Positions 22,420 through 34,680 are shown, counted from the stretch's first letter. The stretch is DNA of 64,000 bases from Ancylostoma caninum (GCA_037903475.1 JBAJFG010000309.1:2046001-2110000); one strand, 5' to 3'. Program-made: numbers and translations. Notes: generated from the letters alone by a model not told the origin.

Positions 22420-23625
22420 TGCAGCGGGCGTCGATAATGGTGCGTTTTCCACGAATTCAGGAAGAACGCGGCTTGCCGCTCGCGCTGGAGTAGCTGGAGT
22501 AATATAGTCTGTCCAAAATGACGAGTCCGCCCACGCACGCGGGGATCGAGATGCCGCCACGTTTGCCAGCGTTCCACACGTCATCATCCCTGATCTGCGT
22601 ATCACGTTTCATCGTTATCTTCATGGTACTGACCAATGATTTGGCTGTGACGTGGACGACGTGGCAGCCAACAGCACCCGTCCCAGCCGTGCCGCCTCTC
22701 GATCCCCGCGTGCGTGCGTTCGCGAAAAACGCAACCTCACCGATGCTCACTGTACAGTACACCTCCTTCGTTAACAACTTCCCAATACTGTCTCACACTG
22801 CGTATATACAGGGACAAAACAAAATCTAAGAACATTTTATAGTGGCGGTCGATCTGATCCAGTGCTGTGCAAAGGCACAGCGCAGCTCGCAATCGCCTCG
22901 CGCCGTAGATGCGCGGCAGCTGAGCTGCAGTTATGCTGGCATTTTGCCAACCAAAAGTTGGTCGGGATGATTCGCTCGGCGATTTTTCTTTGTATTAAGC
23001 GATTTTTCGTTTTTCCTCCCGTTTTTTCGTTCAGCTTCTTCTACGTGTGGGAGATTTGGCACGGATGAAGATAATCATCTGCGCTTCTGAGCTGCATGCG
23101 GTAGGAATTCTCATCATAGAAAGTGTGACTCAATATACTTTGTTTTTTCACTGAATAGAGCTCACGAGCGCAGATTCTCCTCTTCGTCCACACCAGATCT
23201 CCAGCGGGTAGAGGAAACTGAAAAGAAAACTTAAGAAAGAATGAAAAAAAAAACAACCGAATACGACGCAAAACCGCCGAGCGAATCATCTCCGACCAAC
23301 TTTTGGTTGGCAAAATGCCAGCGTAACCGCAGCTCAGCTGCCGCGCATCTGCGGCGCACAGCGGCTGCGAGTCGGGGTCTGCCGTTGCACAGCACTGGAT
23401 CAGGTCGACCGCCACTATAGTTCACATGAATGGTTATGAGGGATTTTGTTGTACATGATGAAGAGCCTTATGTGGTATGTACAGAGAACTCCAAACGGAC
23501 GCAGTCAAGAGTCAGGACCGCGGCGCGGCTCTCTTGGGCAGAGTCACACGAGCTCAGCATAGTGTGTACCTGCGTTTCTGTCTATGAGATCTCGACTCTT
23601 GTCTCCGTACGTTTGAAGTTTCCTA
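22420..23625. mobile_element. Composite inverted-repeat element (family A, copy 1), with nested insertion
   Basis: The outer element matches the shorter copy at 45785..46110 in the opposite orientation. The shared pieces are GTTAACAACTTCCCAATACT, TATACAGGGACAAAACAAAA, CACATGAATGGTTATGAGGG and the end CGTACGTTTGAAGTTTCC. An internal palindrome pairs GCACGCGGGGATCGAGATGC (about 22533) with its complement near 22690..22715. A second element has inserted at 22840..23417. No coding region was recognised; the left limit is approximate. Confidence 0.65.
22840..23417. mobile_element. TA-inserted MITE with ~200-bp inverted arms
   Basis: The ends are TAGTGGCGGTCGATCTGATC and its complement, and the arms pair over roughly 200 bp (CCAACCAAAAGTTGGTCGG against CCGACCAACTTTTGGTTGG, and the AGCTGCCGCGCAT stretch). 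TA lies on both sides (22838..22839 and 23418..23419). The uninterrupted family A copy near 46000..46020 reads straight through this site (GAACTAAAATGTTCTTAG), which is direct evidence of the empty site with a single TA. Confidence 0.9.
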
Positions 23626-23652
23626 CAGCTCAGAGAGGGCCGATGGTTATAT

Positions 23653-23803
23653 AGTGTCTTCGATTCGCAGTGTCCTGCCGCCGCAGCATGGCGTCCTGGT
23701 GGCAGTTCTCTCGCAGCCAACCAGCCGAGTATCGATCGCCAGCAGGACGCCACGCGGGATGGCTGGCGGTGTGTTGGCAGGACACGGCGGATCGAAGATA
23801 CTC
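23653..23803. mobile_element. Small inverted-repeat MITE (~150 bp)
   Basis: AGTGTCTTCGATTCGCAGTG with TCCTGCC at the left is answered by GGCAGGACACGGCGGATCGA with AGATACT at the right. Internal GCCAACCAGCC/GGCTGGCGG segments also pair. No ORF and no certain target duplication. Confidence 0.65.
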
Positions 23804-24109
23804 TGTCCTGATATTTGCATCAGGACGCTCTAAAAGTCCCAGATGTGCGATCCTTTGTGCTTTTGTGGTCCATATTGTAAACATATAATCAAGATAGAGG
23901 GCGGTATCTCACCAAGACGACCGCCCTCCCGCATTATTCCTGTTTTCGTAGCTCATAGCGAGCACTTGTGGATAAAATCGCAGATAAATCTTGTTATTAT
24001 CACTGAACCACCGTCTAAGGGATCAGATCCCTCCACACTAGTAACTGGTGTGAAGGTAGGAGCCTAGAATCCTACGCGCCAATACATACTCTACTCAGAC
24101 AAACTGCCG

Positions 24110-24312
24110 GAAATTCCGCAGCAGAATAGGGGCCTTTTGGAAATCCCGCAGCAGAAAGAGATGCTTTCCGGAAGAACAGCAGCAGAAAGGGATTCACGGG
24201 CAGAGAGATGCCAGAGAAGAAAAGCGCTTCGGAATTTCCGCAGCAGAAACGCAGGTGAACCGCAGCAGAAACTTACTGCCCCGAGCTTCGGAAATTCCGC
24301 AGCAGGACACGT
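24110..24312 (+). repeat. Cluster of GGAAATTCCGCAGCAGAA-type repeats, block 1
   Basis: The 18-mer GGAAATTCCGCAGCAGAA and close variants occur about seven times with variable short spacers. The unit contains the palindromic GGAAATTCC. The same unit recurs in both orientations in block 2 at 24975..25135, on the other side of the GT microsatellite. Confidence 0.8.
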
Positions 24313-24649
24313 CATCTAATGAAACGGCACATTGATTGATTGGCTGGTCGAATTTGCTGCGAACCTTCATCATTACCTATTCACATCATCTTTGTTGCTC
24401 CTCATCTGCCACATCTTCTCACAATTTCAAATTTCCCATATTCCACAGTCTTGATGTAACGAATACAAAATCCATTGATAGGATCTCGAACTCAGCTTGT
24501 GCACTCATTATCTGGATTGTGACCGTCTAATTCGGTAATTCGATCGCCCCTCACCTAATTTCGGCTTTGATGAGTGAATTTCAGTACCATTTAGAGTTAC
24601 TCAATGGTTTTCTTCCTCCCGCTGAATTTGTGTGAATCGTTCTAAGTAC

Positions 24650-24650
24650 T

Positions 24651-24694
<44 letters not shown>

Positions 24695-24962
24695 TGTGTG
24701 TGTGTGTGCGTGTGTGTGGTGTGTGGTGTGTGTGGTGTGTGTGTGGTGTGTGTGTGGGGTGTGTGGGGTGTGTGGTGTGTGTCTGGTGTGTGTGTGGTGT
24801 GTGTGTGTGTGTGTGGTGTGTGTGGTGTGTGTGTGTGTGGTGTGTGTGGTGTGTGTGTGGTGTGTGTGTGTGGTGTGTGTGTGTGGGGTGTGTGTGTGTG
24901 GTGTGTGTGTGGTGTGTGTGTGATGTGTGTGGTGTGTGTTGTGTGTGTAAGGTGTGGGTGTG
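24650..24962 (+). repeat. (GA)n and (GTGTGTGGT)n microsatellite
   Basis: A GAGA run (about 24651..24692) passes into a long array of TGTGTGTGGTGTG-type units to 24962. The long reading frames across it on both strands (alternating C/V/G on plus, H/T/P on minus) are low-complexity shadows and not genes. Confidence 0.95.
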
Positions 24963-24974
24963 ACCGACCATCGT

Positions 24975-25135
24975 TTCGGAAATTCCGCGGTAAAATACTC
25001 TTGTTCGGAATTTCCGGGGCAGAATTCCGGAATTTCCGCAGGAGGATATCGGAAATTCCGCAGCAGAACAGCAGAAAAACCGACTGGTTACCTGCGGAAA
25101 TTCCGGTTTTCTGCTGCGGAATTTCCGGCCCAGTG
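24975..25135. repeat. Cluster of GGAAATTCCGCAGCAGAA-type repeats, block 2
   Basis: Several copies of GGAAATTCCGC and its complement GCGGAATTTCCGG occur in alternating orientation, so neighbouring units can pair into hairpins (for example GCGGAAATTCCGGTTTTCTG followed by CTGCGGAATTTCCGG). Confidence 0.8.
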
Positions 25136-26470
25136 TCTGAGTATATACATATGATGATCGAATAGAATATATTCGATCATTGATTTCTGAATATACGAAT
25201 GATTCATTTATTCGATTCTTCATTGAATGAGTACAGCCCATTCAACCGGCAGTCGGTATTGGTGGAAGGATCATGGACTGATATGCGGCCAGTTTCAATC
25301 AATATCAAGCATGCTTGATAGTGCACAATCGCACCATTCAGCTCCAGTCCGTGAATGCACCAGTACCCACTCCTTTCCGAATGCCCTATATATTCAGACT
25401 ATTGGTTCATTTGGGTTGTTCATAGTTAAAGTTATTCGAACAATTCGTTCATGGCTGGTTTGCAGCTCTCCTGAAAAGTGGAAAATCCGAAATATTTGTT
25501 TATTTGGCTTGGGAACGCTTGACATTCCAATAATCACGAGATGGCTATTATAAAGAGCCATACGGATCCACTTACAAGGCAACGCCTCAAAGGCTCTTGC
25601 AAAAACCAACAATTCCCGCAAATTCTCTGATGAGATCCTGACGTGTCCGACGCCGACCTTTGTATGATCTGTTAGATCTGGGATGGCGTGCATCCCCACC
25701 GCTAATCCCTCCTTCATCATTATCTCTAGCAAGCCAGACACGTCACTGATAGCCAGGGGTGATGGTTGGCCATGATATGGCTATGATACGCAGACAAAAA
25801 ATCCTACGTTCGAATAATTCGTTCATTTGCTCATTCAAAGGAAAACACCTCATTAGAATCACTCATATGTTCGACAACTATTCAGAATTCGAATATTTCA
25901 AAAACTCGAATATTCCAATGTATACCTGTAGTGACACTTTATTACCTTCTAACGTGATTGTCCCAACATTCAAAGTTACCCAGTTAATAATAGACTAGCC
26001 GCTCTAGCCCCCTTAAGGCGCTTTGTTTAATAGATATAGGTATGATCTTGCACAGTCAGGCCAATATCCGCTATCAGCACTGAGTCAAAATTTAACCCAT
26101 TCTGTGTATATTCGAAAGTCGTATCGAGTCAATCGAGTCGAATGTCTACCCTATAGTATACTTGCAGCAGTAGACATTTCCTATAAAAAGAGTGGGAATG
26201 CAACCATCAGGACTATGACCCAACTCTTCATGAAGCAAGCGATTGATGTGCTCTAATAGCAACGAATGCGACTCCCGAAGCGAAAGACGCTTTTGGACCT
26301 TTAATAAGCATTGTGTACAGTTTTGACGTCAGCCATATCGCGCGATTTCCGGATTTTCGTGGTTGTATCCTCTTTGCCCTGTTTGTGGTTGTTCGTCGTT
26401 TCTTAGATCCGCAGATATTTCTCCTTTTGCTAGAAATACTGAATTGTCGTCCGGAGTACTCTTTTTTTTC
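25136..26470. other. Intergenic region upstream of eIF3a
   Basis: A 115-codon minus-strand frame (25394..25741) starts MSGLLEIMMKEGLAVGMHAI but has no recognisable motif. The plus strand is rich in ATTCGA-type motifs near 25160..25220 and 25800..25920. A TTTTTTTTCAG at 26462..26472, 21 bp before the eIF3a ATG, is a good trans-splice (spliced leader) acceptor candidate. Confidence 0.4.
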
Positions 26471-26472
26471 AG
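26462..26472 (+). promoter_or_regulatory. Candidate spliced-leader trans-splice acceptor of eIF3a
   Basis: TTTTTTTTCAG stands 21 bases before the ATG with no upstream donor in a plausible 5' exon. Nematode genes often receive a spliced leader at such a site; this is inference from position and sequence. Confidence 0.5.
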
Positions 26473-26493
26473 TTGCATTCGATTTTCGGCAGG

Positions 26494-29400
26494 ATGCCTC
26501 CGAATTCCTTTCAAAAGCCTGAAACGGCACTCAAACGGGCACAGGAATTGATTCAAGTTGGGAAGGAGTCTGATGCACTCGACACTTTGCATGACACTAT
26601 AAAGGTGGGTGGTTTGTAGGGAAAATAGTGAGCTGCGTTGTAGTTATGCCGGATTTTAGGATATTGTCAGAATTCGCCTATTTTTGCTGCTCTCGAAGAG
26701 CGCTGTTTTTATTTTTATGAGGCGAAAATTATAGATTTGAAGATGTTGTTACAGGCTCGCCGATATAAACAATGGACTCAAACTCACGAACAAATTATGA
26801 TGAAACATGTGGAGCTCTGTGTTCTGCTAAAAAAGCCTCACGTTGCTAAGGATGCGCTGTTCCAGTACAAAACACTAACTCATCAGGTATTTTTTCTCAT
26901 TCATGTTGCCGAGCAAATGACTTATTCCTTTTTTTCATTCCAGGTTGCCGTCAAGTCTTTAGAGACTGTGATAGAGCACTTCCTACAAATGGCGGAGCAA
27001 AAAACTGAAGAAGCACAGAAAACTTCTATTGAGAAAGTGGAGGAAATCGATGACCTCGATCAAGGAGATGTCCCGGAAACGTGGGCATTTTGTACTGGTC
27101 ACCGATTATATGTTCCTTTTGCAAATTTTTGATTTATTTTAAGACTACTTCTTTCCGTGGTCTCCGGTGCTGCTGCACAGGATCGCATGGACAGGACTGT
27201 ACTAGCGCCCTGGCTCCGCTTCCTTTGGGACTCTTACAGAAACTGTCTCGAGCTCCTTCGAAATAATGCTCAAGTAATACCTTTATCATTAGGGAATGTT
27301 GCAAATGTGGGACAGTCATTTGATCTGTTTTGTTTTCGGTTGAGCATCTGTACCATCGTATCACAAGGAAGTCCTTCCAATTTTGCTCGAAATATCAACG
27401 TCGCACTGAGTTCCGGAAGCTCTGCGAACTTCTGCGTCTCCACTTGAACCAAATACAGAAACACCAGTATCTTGCTCATGTGTAAGTGACATTTTCAAAG
27501 AAGGATTGTTTTTAGATTTTATCACTGAAGGCTAGTGTTTTGAGATTTCATTACTGAAGATAAGCAATACTCTACCAATGGTTTTTTTTTTGTTTAGAGT
27601 AAAGTTGAGCTCTCCGGAGTCGTTATCCATGATGCAAGAGACTCGCCTTTGCCAACTTGATACTGCGATACAGATGGAGCTTTGGCAAGAAGCGTACAGG
27701 TAATTTCATGTTAGAAATCTTGAGAGAGAACTTCCATTCCATCTTTCTGCATTACAGAAGTGCTGAAGACGTACACGGTATGATGCAGCTCAGCAAAGAT
27801 AAAGACAAGCGCATGGTGAAACCCGCAAGTTACGTTAGCTACTACGATAAGGTGAGGTTCATTGAGCTGACTATCGTCTATCGTAACAGCTCGTAACAGT
27901 AAAGAGAAGACGAAACTCAAGTATTGTGAATCCTTTCCTTAATTTTCCAATTTTAGCTAGCTCTTGTCTTCTGGAAGGCTGGAAATAGTCTCTTCCATGC
28001 AGCCGCTTTGCTTCAGAAGTTCATAATTTACAAGGTTTGTCACCCCAGTGGCTTTTCCTGTTTGACTGTAGTATTGGCCATTTTTTTAGGATATGAAAAA
28101 GTCGTTCACTGCTGATGAAGCCCAGGAACAAGCCAGCCGAGTCTTGCTCGCTACTTTATCAATTCCTGATGGGGCGGACGCTCCCTCGGATCTTACTCGT
28201 CACCTTGATATAGAGGATCAGCATCTCACTAATATAAGGTACTCAGATTCCCACATTGTTGAGAAGTGTTTATTACAGATTTCAAAATAATTCTTGCATA
28301 GATTACTATCAAATCTGTTGCGTCTTCCAATTGCTCCTACCCGCGCTGGACTACTCCGGGAAGCCGCTCGTTTAGGAGTTCCTGACGTGGCGTCGGAGTC
28401 CACAAATGCACTTTACAAACTCCTCGAGAACAATTTCGCTCCCCTGAGGTGCAGTTCTCACAGCATCAATTACATATTGCTTTCTTGTATGATTTTTTTT
28501 TCAAGGCTAGCTCAAGAGGTGGAAGCACAACTGGTTAAAATTGATCGCCCCGACCACCTTCAATATGTTGATGCTCTAAAAGAAGTAGTCGCAACAAAGG
28601 CACTGAAACAAGTATGTGCATCTCAATTTTCACGTCTCTACACTGTATTCTTACTTTGTTTCAGATATCTGTAATTTATGATTCGATAAGCTGGAATCGA
28701 GTACAGAAGATTATTCCTTTCTACAACGAGATGGAGCTTGAGAGGCTAGTTGTGGACGTCAGCAAGCATCGCTTTGTTAAGGTAAGGCCGTTGTGTCATT
28801 CTCCAGTTGGTATTAGTTTATTCTTTTGTTGTGGGCGTAATTACTTTCTAGGAGTTATTCACAATGAAATTATTGCAGCAGTTAGTCGTTGTAGTCGTCA
28901 TCCTAATTCGATCATTCATTCTTTGTTGATTTAGGCGAATTTGTACTAATATCATGCGCGAATCCGCGTAACATTGAATGGAGAACTACTAGGGACCAGT
29001 TTTGGAAGTACTGCTGTTAACGAATAGAGCATAGCAAGCGCGATAATCTTGCATAGCCACTGATAATATTTCCGATGTCACAAACGCGCACGTCTGGTTT
29101 GCGAATATCTCGGTATATTTTTCGTCTGTAGGTTGCATGCGTGTTATAAGTTAGCTTTGAATGCACCAACTCGAATCAATAATGCGACAGCGGGGCGTTG
29201 CGCTGCATGCGAAAAAGTTCCTTTGCGTCTGCTGCGTAAGAACGTTCGCTTGATATAAAGTGGTGTGACGAAGTAATCAGAGATATCACACCTGGTTCTG
29301 TGGCTCGGTAGTTTCAAGAAACCCGCTGTTGGTGATGGATCCTAGTCATAGCCCAACAGCCATCCATATTCCCTGGTCGGTGAATTGACATCGAATTAGT

Positions 29401-32400
29401 CTGGGAGGGGGGGGATGAACCGCTGATTTGGAACACTGAATACCCACCACAATTCATTGTAGAGGGCACATATGCATTCAAATGCGATTCTGAATTCAAG
29501 TCGGAAATGTGGCGCATCCCAAAAGGGTTCAATTAACGTCGACCACTATATCTTTAAGTCAAAGCTGCTTCCTTAGCACCAAGATAGCAAAATCTTCTTT
29601 TCAAACTAGCAAATCCAGTTTTTATTTCACTCACTTGCGATGAGAAATCACGGCAGTATGGGAAATGGGTTGGACCTGCTCCAAAAAGGGAACCGGATAA
29701 TGGTTAAGGGAAGACATCCGGATAGCCGTAAAATGGACTAACGATAATTGACTCATCACTTGTACCACACATGCAGCCGCATGTGAATGTGGTGGAAACA
29801 GATGGAATTGAATTCTTGTCAGTCTCATTTCGAAGAATACAGCTTCAAAGTAAGTACAGCGGAGGATTTATGTGTCCCCTTAGCTCCGTATATTTTCCGT
29901 TATAATTGCCATGAACATGGTGTCGTAGTTTTAAGCAATCCCATCATAGGTCTATTTCATGCGTCGTGTACCCTACCTAGAATGACACTAGTGGGTTACG
30001 CAGAACCCTGGGTAATTATTTTAGGCACAAATCGATCATCGTAGTGGCTGTATCCGTTTTGGAGCTGCAGATGTGACGCTGGCTGGTGGCGTTGACTTGG
30101 AGGAGGCAGACGGCTTCACTGGTGTGTCATTCATCTCAATGGTCTTTTCTCGCACCGTGAATTTACTGAAATGTCTGTTGTCATTTTGAAGGCGATGACA
30201 CTCAGCTCGGTGTGGAGGGTATTCGTACACATTTGGAATTGATGTATAACAAACTTCGATCAACCGTAGAGCTGCTGGATGGTGATAAGCGCACTGAGGC
30301 TCTTATTGCAAGAGTATGCTTCCAGTTTCTTTTAGTTCAATTTTTCCCGTTTTTTTTTCAAACTCATATGCTTAATTTTTTTTCTGGAAAGCGTAGCTAC
30401 TTTACCCATATTTGATTCCCATTCAGGTGAAACATCATGCGATCAATTACGAACGCACGAAGAACAGTAAGCAAGAAACGGATCGTATTCTGGAGCGCCG
30501 TCGTAAGATTGAATATTATAAGGTGTGTCTCTACTTTTTGTAATAGAAAGAAGTGTGTTCCTGAGTATTCTCAACGCCAACCTCTTCTATTTTTAAGGGA
30601 TTACTTGAGTTTTTTTTTGCAAGATCATATGCCTTCTTATTCGAATATCCAATGAGAAAAACCTCCTCCTATCAACTGTTGTGCTAGCGCTATCGATTTT
30701 CTTCCTTTTTTTGAGTCTTGGGGTTTTTCGTGAACATGCGAGTTAAAGGCAGTGTGTCACCTCGTTTCGTGAGCTGAAAGTGTCAGCAGAGTCTAGACCT
30801 CCTCGTGACGTTAATTCCGGAGATGTACGTCAAAACTCATAAAAATGACGAAAACCCCGCTTTCGGAGGATCAGAAGGTGCAGTTCGCGGACCACCTGGG
30901 CGGAGCGGTCCGTGAATGTGCTGGCTGCCCGCCTCGTCTGCAAAGTTGGCCGACACGTCTAGACGTGTCCGATCGATGAGATCAACGGCCTCACGCGTCC
31001 ACTCGGTTCGACAAACTGTTACAAATCCCGTCTCTAAAAACGTTTAAAAGTCGGGTTAATAGACCTTTTTGTAACATTTTAAATATACCGTTGGATTCAG
31101 TGTGTCGAAGAGATTCAGAATCTGGTAAAAGCTCAGACACGAAAACGAGGTGACACACTGCCTTTAAGCGAATTTTTAGTAAGGAGCTACAAAATAATCA
31201 TTAACTGTAATAAATGAGTGCCCAAGTCATTGATTTTCGAACCCACTCGCCTTGAAAATGGGCCAGTACTAGACAATGTACTGACGTGGATTTGTCTCTG
31301 GCTTTTATCCAAACGTCGGCTTGTTTGGAAAGTGTTAGCGAAATATTCGCCGAAATTCTGGTTCTAACTCGCCAATACTGGTATTGAGCGGTAACATTGT
31401 GGACTTTTCTACAAAAAATAATCCTTATTGTGCCTCATGTTAGTGGGAGCATCTCAACATTGTGCGGTTTTGTTCTGTGGGAGATAACTATCTAGCTGTT
31501 GATTTAATTCCGTTGAAATTCAATGTTTGTCATGCAGTTATTTTCTAGGAGACATCGGAGCGTGTGAAAGCAGAACGTTCTCAACAAGCTGCTGCGGAAC
31601 TCGCTAAGCGCGAAGAAGCTAAGCGTGCTGAAGAAATGAAACGTCTTGAGCAAGAAAATATCGAAAGTGAACGGAAGCGAAGGCTGGCCGAGCAGGAGGA
31701 GGTCCAAAGAAAAATCAAGCAGGACCAACTGCGCAGGATGCAGAACACAGCTATATACCAGGCAATTGTTCGCGAAAAAGGAGAACAAGTATTCAAGGAT
31801 ATGGACCCAGAAGCTGTGCTTAGAGAGCAGGTCAGGAGCAGATTAAAACTAGTTTTTTGTTTTTTCTTTTCTTTTCTCTCTTCTTTTCTTTCTTTTTTCC
31901 TTTTGCATGATTGTACGAGTTATAGAGGCAACGACTGGATAAAGAGCGAATGGAGACACAGCGTCGGCTCCAGCAGCAAGACAAAACGTTCGACCATTAC
32001 ATTCGTGCATTGCATCTCGAGGAAATGCTTGAAAGGTCTTTTTTAACGCTACTTGTTCAAAACACGGAGCAGTTACTTGAGAGAAAAAAATCAGTTGTTG
32101 AGCGTAAACGCCTGCTTTTGAATTGGTGGATTTAATCGAATTTTTATAGCTCTGTTCTTTATAGCTCTCTTAAACGCATGCACTGGAATGCAGTTGGGGT
32201 GGTCAGCGCAGCAACAATTTTGGGGAATTCGCTTTTTAACGTGTTATTCAGGAAAGCGATAATGTCGAAACGCATGGCAGAGGCGCCGAAACTACATGAG
32301 GAGTATGAACGCAGAAGGATTCAGAAAGCAGTGTGAGTCTTCTGGTTATTTCTTCTGACAACGCAATGTAATGCTCTTAAATGTGTTCATATCCTGGAAT

Positions 32401-34432
32401 ATTTTAGGGATGATCACAACGCAGCAGTCACTATGTGGCAGCGCTTAGAAGAAGTTCGGGAAGACGCTTTGGACTGGATTACGCAAGTTAAGGAGATGAA
32501 CGCCGACGATTTCGCCAAAAAGGTCACGAAATGTTTCTATTTTTTGTTAGAGATGGATATTTTTCAATGTACTCTGGGAGTTATTTCTCTTGATGTGTAT
32601 ACTAGCCCTTATTTTTAAAATATTTAGACTGCTGAATGGACGAATAAGTTGAACGCGGTTCGAACTGCACGTCTTCAAGAGAGAGCGGAGCAACGAAAGA
32701 AGGAAAGAAGAGAAAAATGGGCTCGGGTAAGATTTTTTTCCCGGTTTAGTGGTTCTCGCTACTTCATTTGTGCCAACATCTGTTATAACTCCCATGCATT
32801 TTAGGCTAAAGTGGAAGAGGAACGCCGTCGTCGTGAAGAAGAAGAACGTCAACGTCAACAGTTGATAGAAGAGCAAAGACGAGCAGCAAGAGAACCTAGG
32901 GTGAGTAGCACTCCTTTACGCCTTTTTGTAGTATTCCGGACTGGAAAACACTTTGTTCATTCAGTGCATTCAAATATTAAGGTTTGCCCAGTTCATTCAA
33001 ATATTGAGATAATACCAAGCAGATGATGCAGCTGTTTCAATCTTTTGGCTAAATTTTCAAAATGATTCAAATGTTTGCACACATACTACATTTTATTCTT
33101 AAGCAGAACTAGAGGATAGGGGCGGAATGGTGTGTGCTAATTGGATAATTGAGAACTTTTGACAAAAGAGGCATCTGTGTGCCCGAGCAGATTCATGAGA
33201 TACGGTCATCAGCGATCGTTGGGGTCATACAAGTTAACAAGTAATTTGCTTTAGATTGCCTAGGGCTGTCCAGGTTCTGCTTGCATAGACCTTCTGCTAG
33301 CTGCTGATTTTGAATCTTGTTCCTGCTGTGTGTATGATATATTTCTACAGGTTCGTACTTTCAGGGTCCAACACGGCGAGAAATGGATATGGACTCGAAA
33401 GCAATGGCAGACTCAGATTGGCGTGGTGGAATGCGTGAGCGTCAAGCTATACCCACTCGTCCACTTCCAAGTCGAGATCGCGATTTGGGAGATCGTCCGC
33501 CAATGCGTGAACGAGAGGTTGGAAAATCAGTTGTTTTAGTTCTCAGTAATTATTTCTTTAACGATCTCTGTCCAGAATATAATATCTCAAGCGGATAGAG
33601 ACGATTCGTGGAGGCGAGGAATGAATGCAGCTCCTCCACCAGCCGCAAACCTCCGTGAACGGGCGCCACGTAAGCTGTTACTTGTTGTTATTCTTTCGAC
33701 ATAATCAAGTTCATTTTCCAGCTCCTCCGCTTAGCAATGCCGACAAAGATACATCATGGCGAGCTCACATGCAGGCACCTTCTCAACCACCGCCTTCTAC
33801 CGGTTGGTGAAAAATTACGCCTTCAAAAAGTTGAAAAAAAAACATGAATTGATTCAGACGCATGATCTCACCAAGTATTTCAACCATTCTGGTTTATCTA
33901 CGAAGTTTTTTTTTTATATTCCTTTGAGTTCTTTCGGGAGAATTTAGATAAAAATCCAAGTGAATTTAGATAGCTTTCAGAATAAAAAACTTAGTGCGTA
34001 GGGCAGTTTTGCAAGTTTGTCTGCTATAGTATTAATTCGCAGATGGTCCACAACGTCGCGTTGGTCCTCCCCCAACAAGCGGAGCACCAGAAGGGACGTG
34101 GGCGCGCGGCAACGTTGTTAAGAAGGATCCTCCGATTTCAAATGGTGAGCAGGTGTAATACGTTCTTGTGGGAGATTCCTTACTTCAATTATTTAGCAAA
34201 CGCTCCACCTGGGAAACCCGCTGAGGGCGCTAAATTCATACCCTCTAGGTTACGGAATCAAGCAGCACAGCAAGGTACGTTGCCTTTTCCACTTAGTGGG
34301 CGGAATTTCGAAGTAGACCTTCTAATTCTAGGAGGTTTACCAGCACGCGACATGGGGCAACGCGGAGACACGAGGCGAATCGGATCTCGTGGACCGGGAG
34401 CTGAAAGCGATACGAATTGGCGAAGAAAGTAA
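26494..34432 (+). CDS. egl-45: Eukaryotic translation initiation factor 3 subunit a (eIF3a), 27 exons
   Basis: Exons (plus): 26494..26604, 26755..26886, 26944..27080, 27144..27273, 27345..27481, 27598..27699, 27758..27851, 27957..28035, 28090..28238, 28302..28448, 28506..28611, 28665..28781, 30025..30121, 30192..30313, 30427..30522, 31549..31830, 31926..32035, 32252..32332, 32408..32522, 32628..32726, 32805..32900, 33365..33517, 33576..33669, 33722..33802, 34043..34144, 34197..34274, 34332..34432. The product (about 1048 residues) starts [20 protein letters not shown]. It carries the PCI scaffold (LETRLxQLD-like, [43 protein letters not shown]), then a long charged coiled coil ([37 protein letters not shown]) and an arginine/proline-rich tail ending NWRRK. 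eIF3a is the scaffold of the eIF3 complex that loads mRNA on the 40S ribosome. Exon 8 holds one extra T (28020..28022) that breaks the frame; exon 5 has a weak acceptor (TTGAG). All other joints are in phase. Confidence 0.97.
28782..30024 (+). other. Long intron 12 of eIF3a
   Basis: At 1243 bp this intron is far longer than most others in the gene. It starts GTAAGG and ends TTATTTTAG. Open frames inside it (for example 29314..29532 minus) have no motif. No transposon ends were identified. Confidence 0.6.
30743..31167. mobile_element. TTAA-flanked MITE in eIF3a intron 15
   Basis: The sequence reads TTAA-AGGCAGTGTGTCACCTCGTTT at the left and AAACGAGGTGACACACTGCCT-TTAA at the right, an inverted terminal repeat of at least 21 bp bordered by TTAA on both sides. 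TTAA target duplication is the mark of the piggyBac superfamily. The 425-bp element has no ORF and accounts for part of the ~1-kb length of intron 15. Confidence 0.85.
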
Positions 34433-34674
34433 TTCCTATGTTTCTTGTTATGTGATAAGTAATTACTCGCCCTTACCGCCTGTTCTTCACACATCTTCTT
34501 AGTGCTGTTATGTTTGTTGTTCCTTCGCTTATCAAAAAGTTTCGCGCACTATTTTCTATGGTTTTTGTATTAGCCGGTAGCGTTTATGCGTGGTGTCAAA
34601 GTTCTATCTGTTAGGTGTGTTTCGTTTTATGACTAACTGTTGATGAATCACGATGTCTTTATTCACTCAATACA

Positions 34675-34680
34675 AATAAA
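34675..34680 (+). terminator. Polyadenylation signal of eIF3a
   Basis: AATAAA lies about 240 bases after the eIF3a stop codon, followed by a T-rich region. It is the first canonical hexamer downstream of the stop and is the likely 3' end signal. Confidence 0.7.

Noticed and set aside
24642..25241. A 199-codon minus frame and several plus frames over the GT tract
   Set aside because: They are translations of the microsatellite (H/T/P or C/V/G repeats) in every frame, with no codon-usage or motif evidence.
25394..25741. 115-codon minus frame MSGLLEIMMKEGLAVGMHAI
   Set aside because: No family motif and no splice partner; kept only as a note for the intergenic region.
26120..26160. A possible inverted repeat built on ATTCGA motifs around 25.2 and 26.1 kb
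   Set aside because: The motif is too short and frequent to define element ends.
28782..30024. A gene inside the long eIF3a intron 12
   Set aside because: The open frames are short, overlap on both strands and contain no motif.
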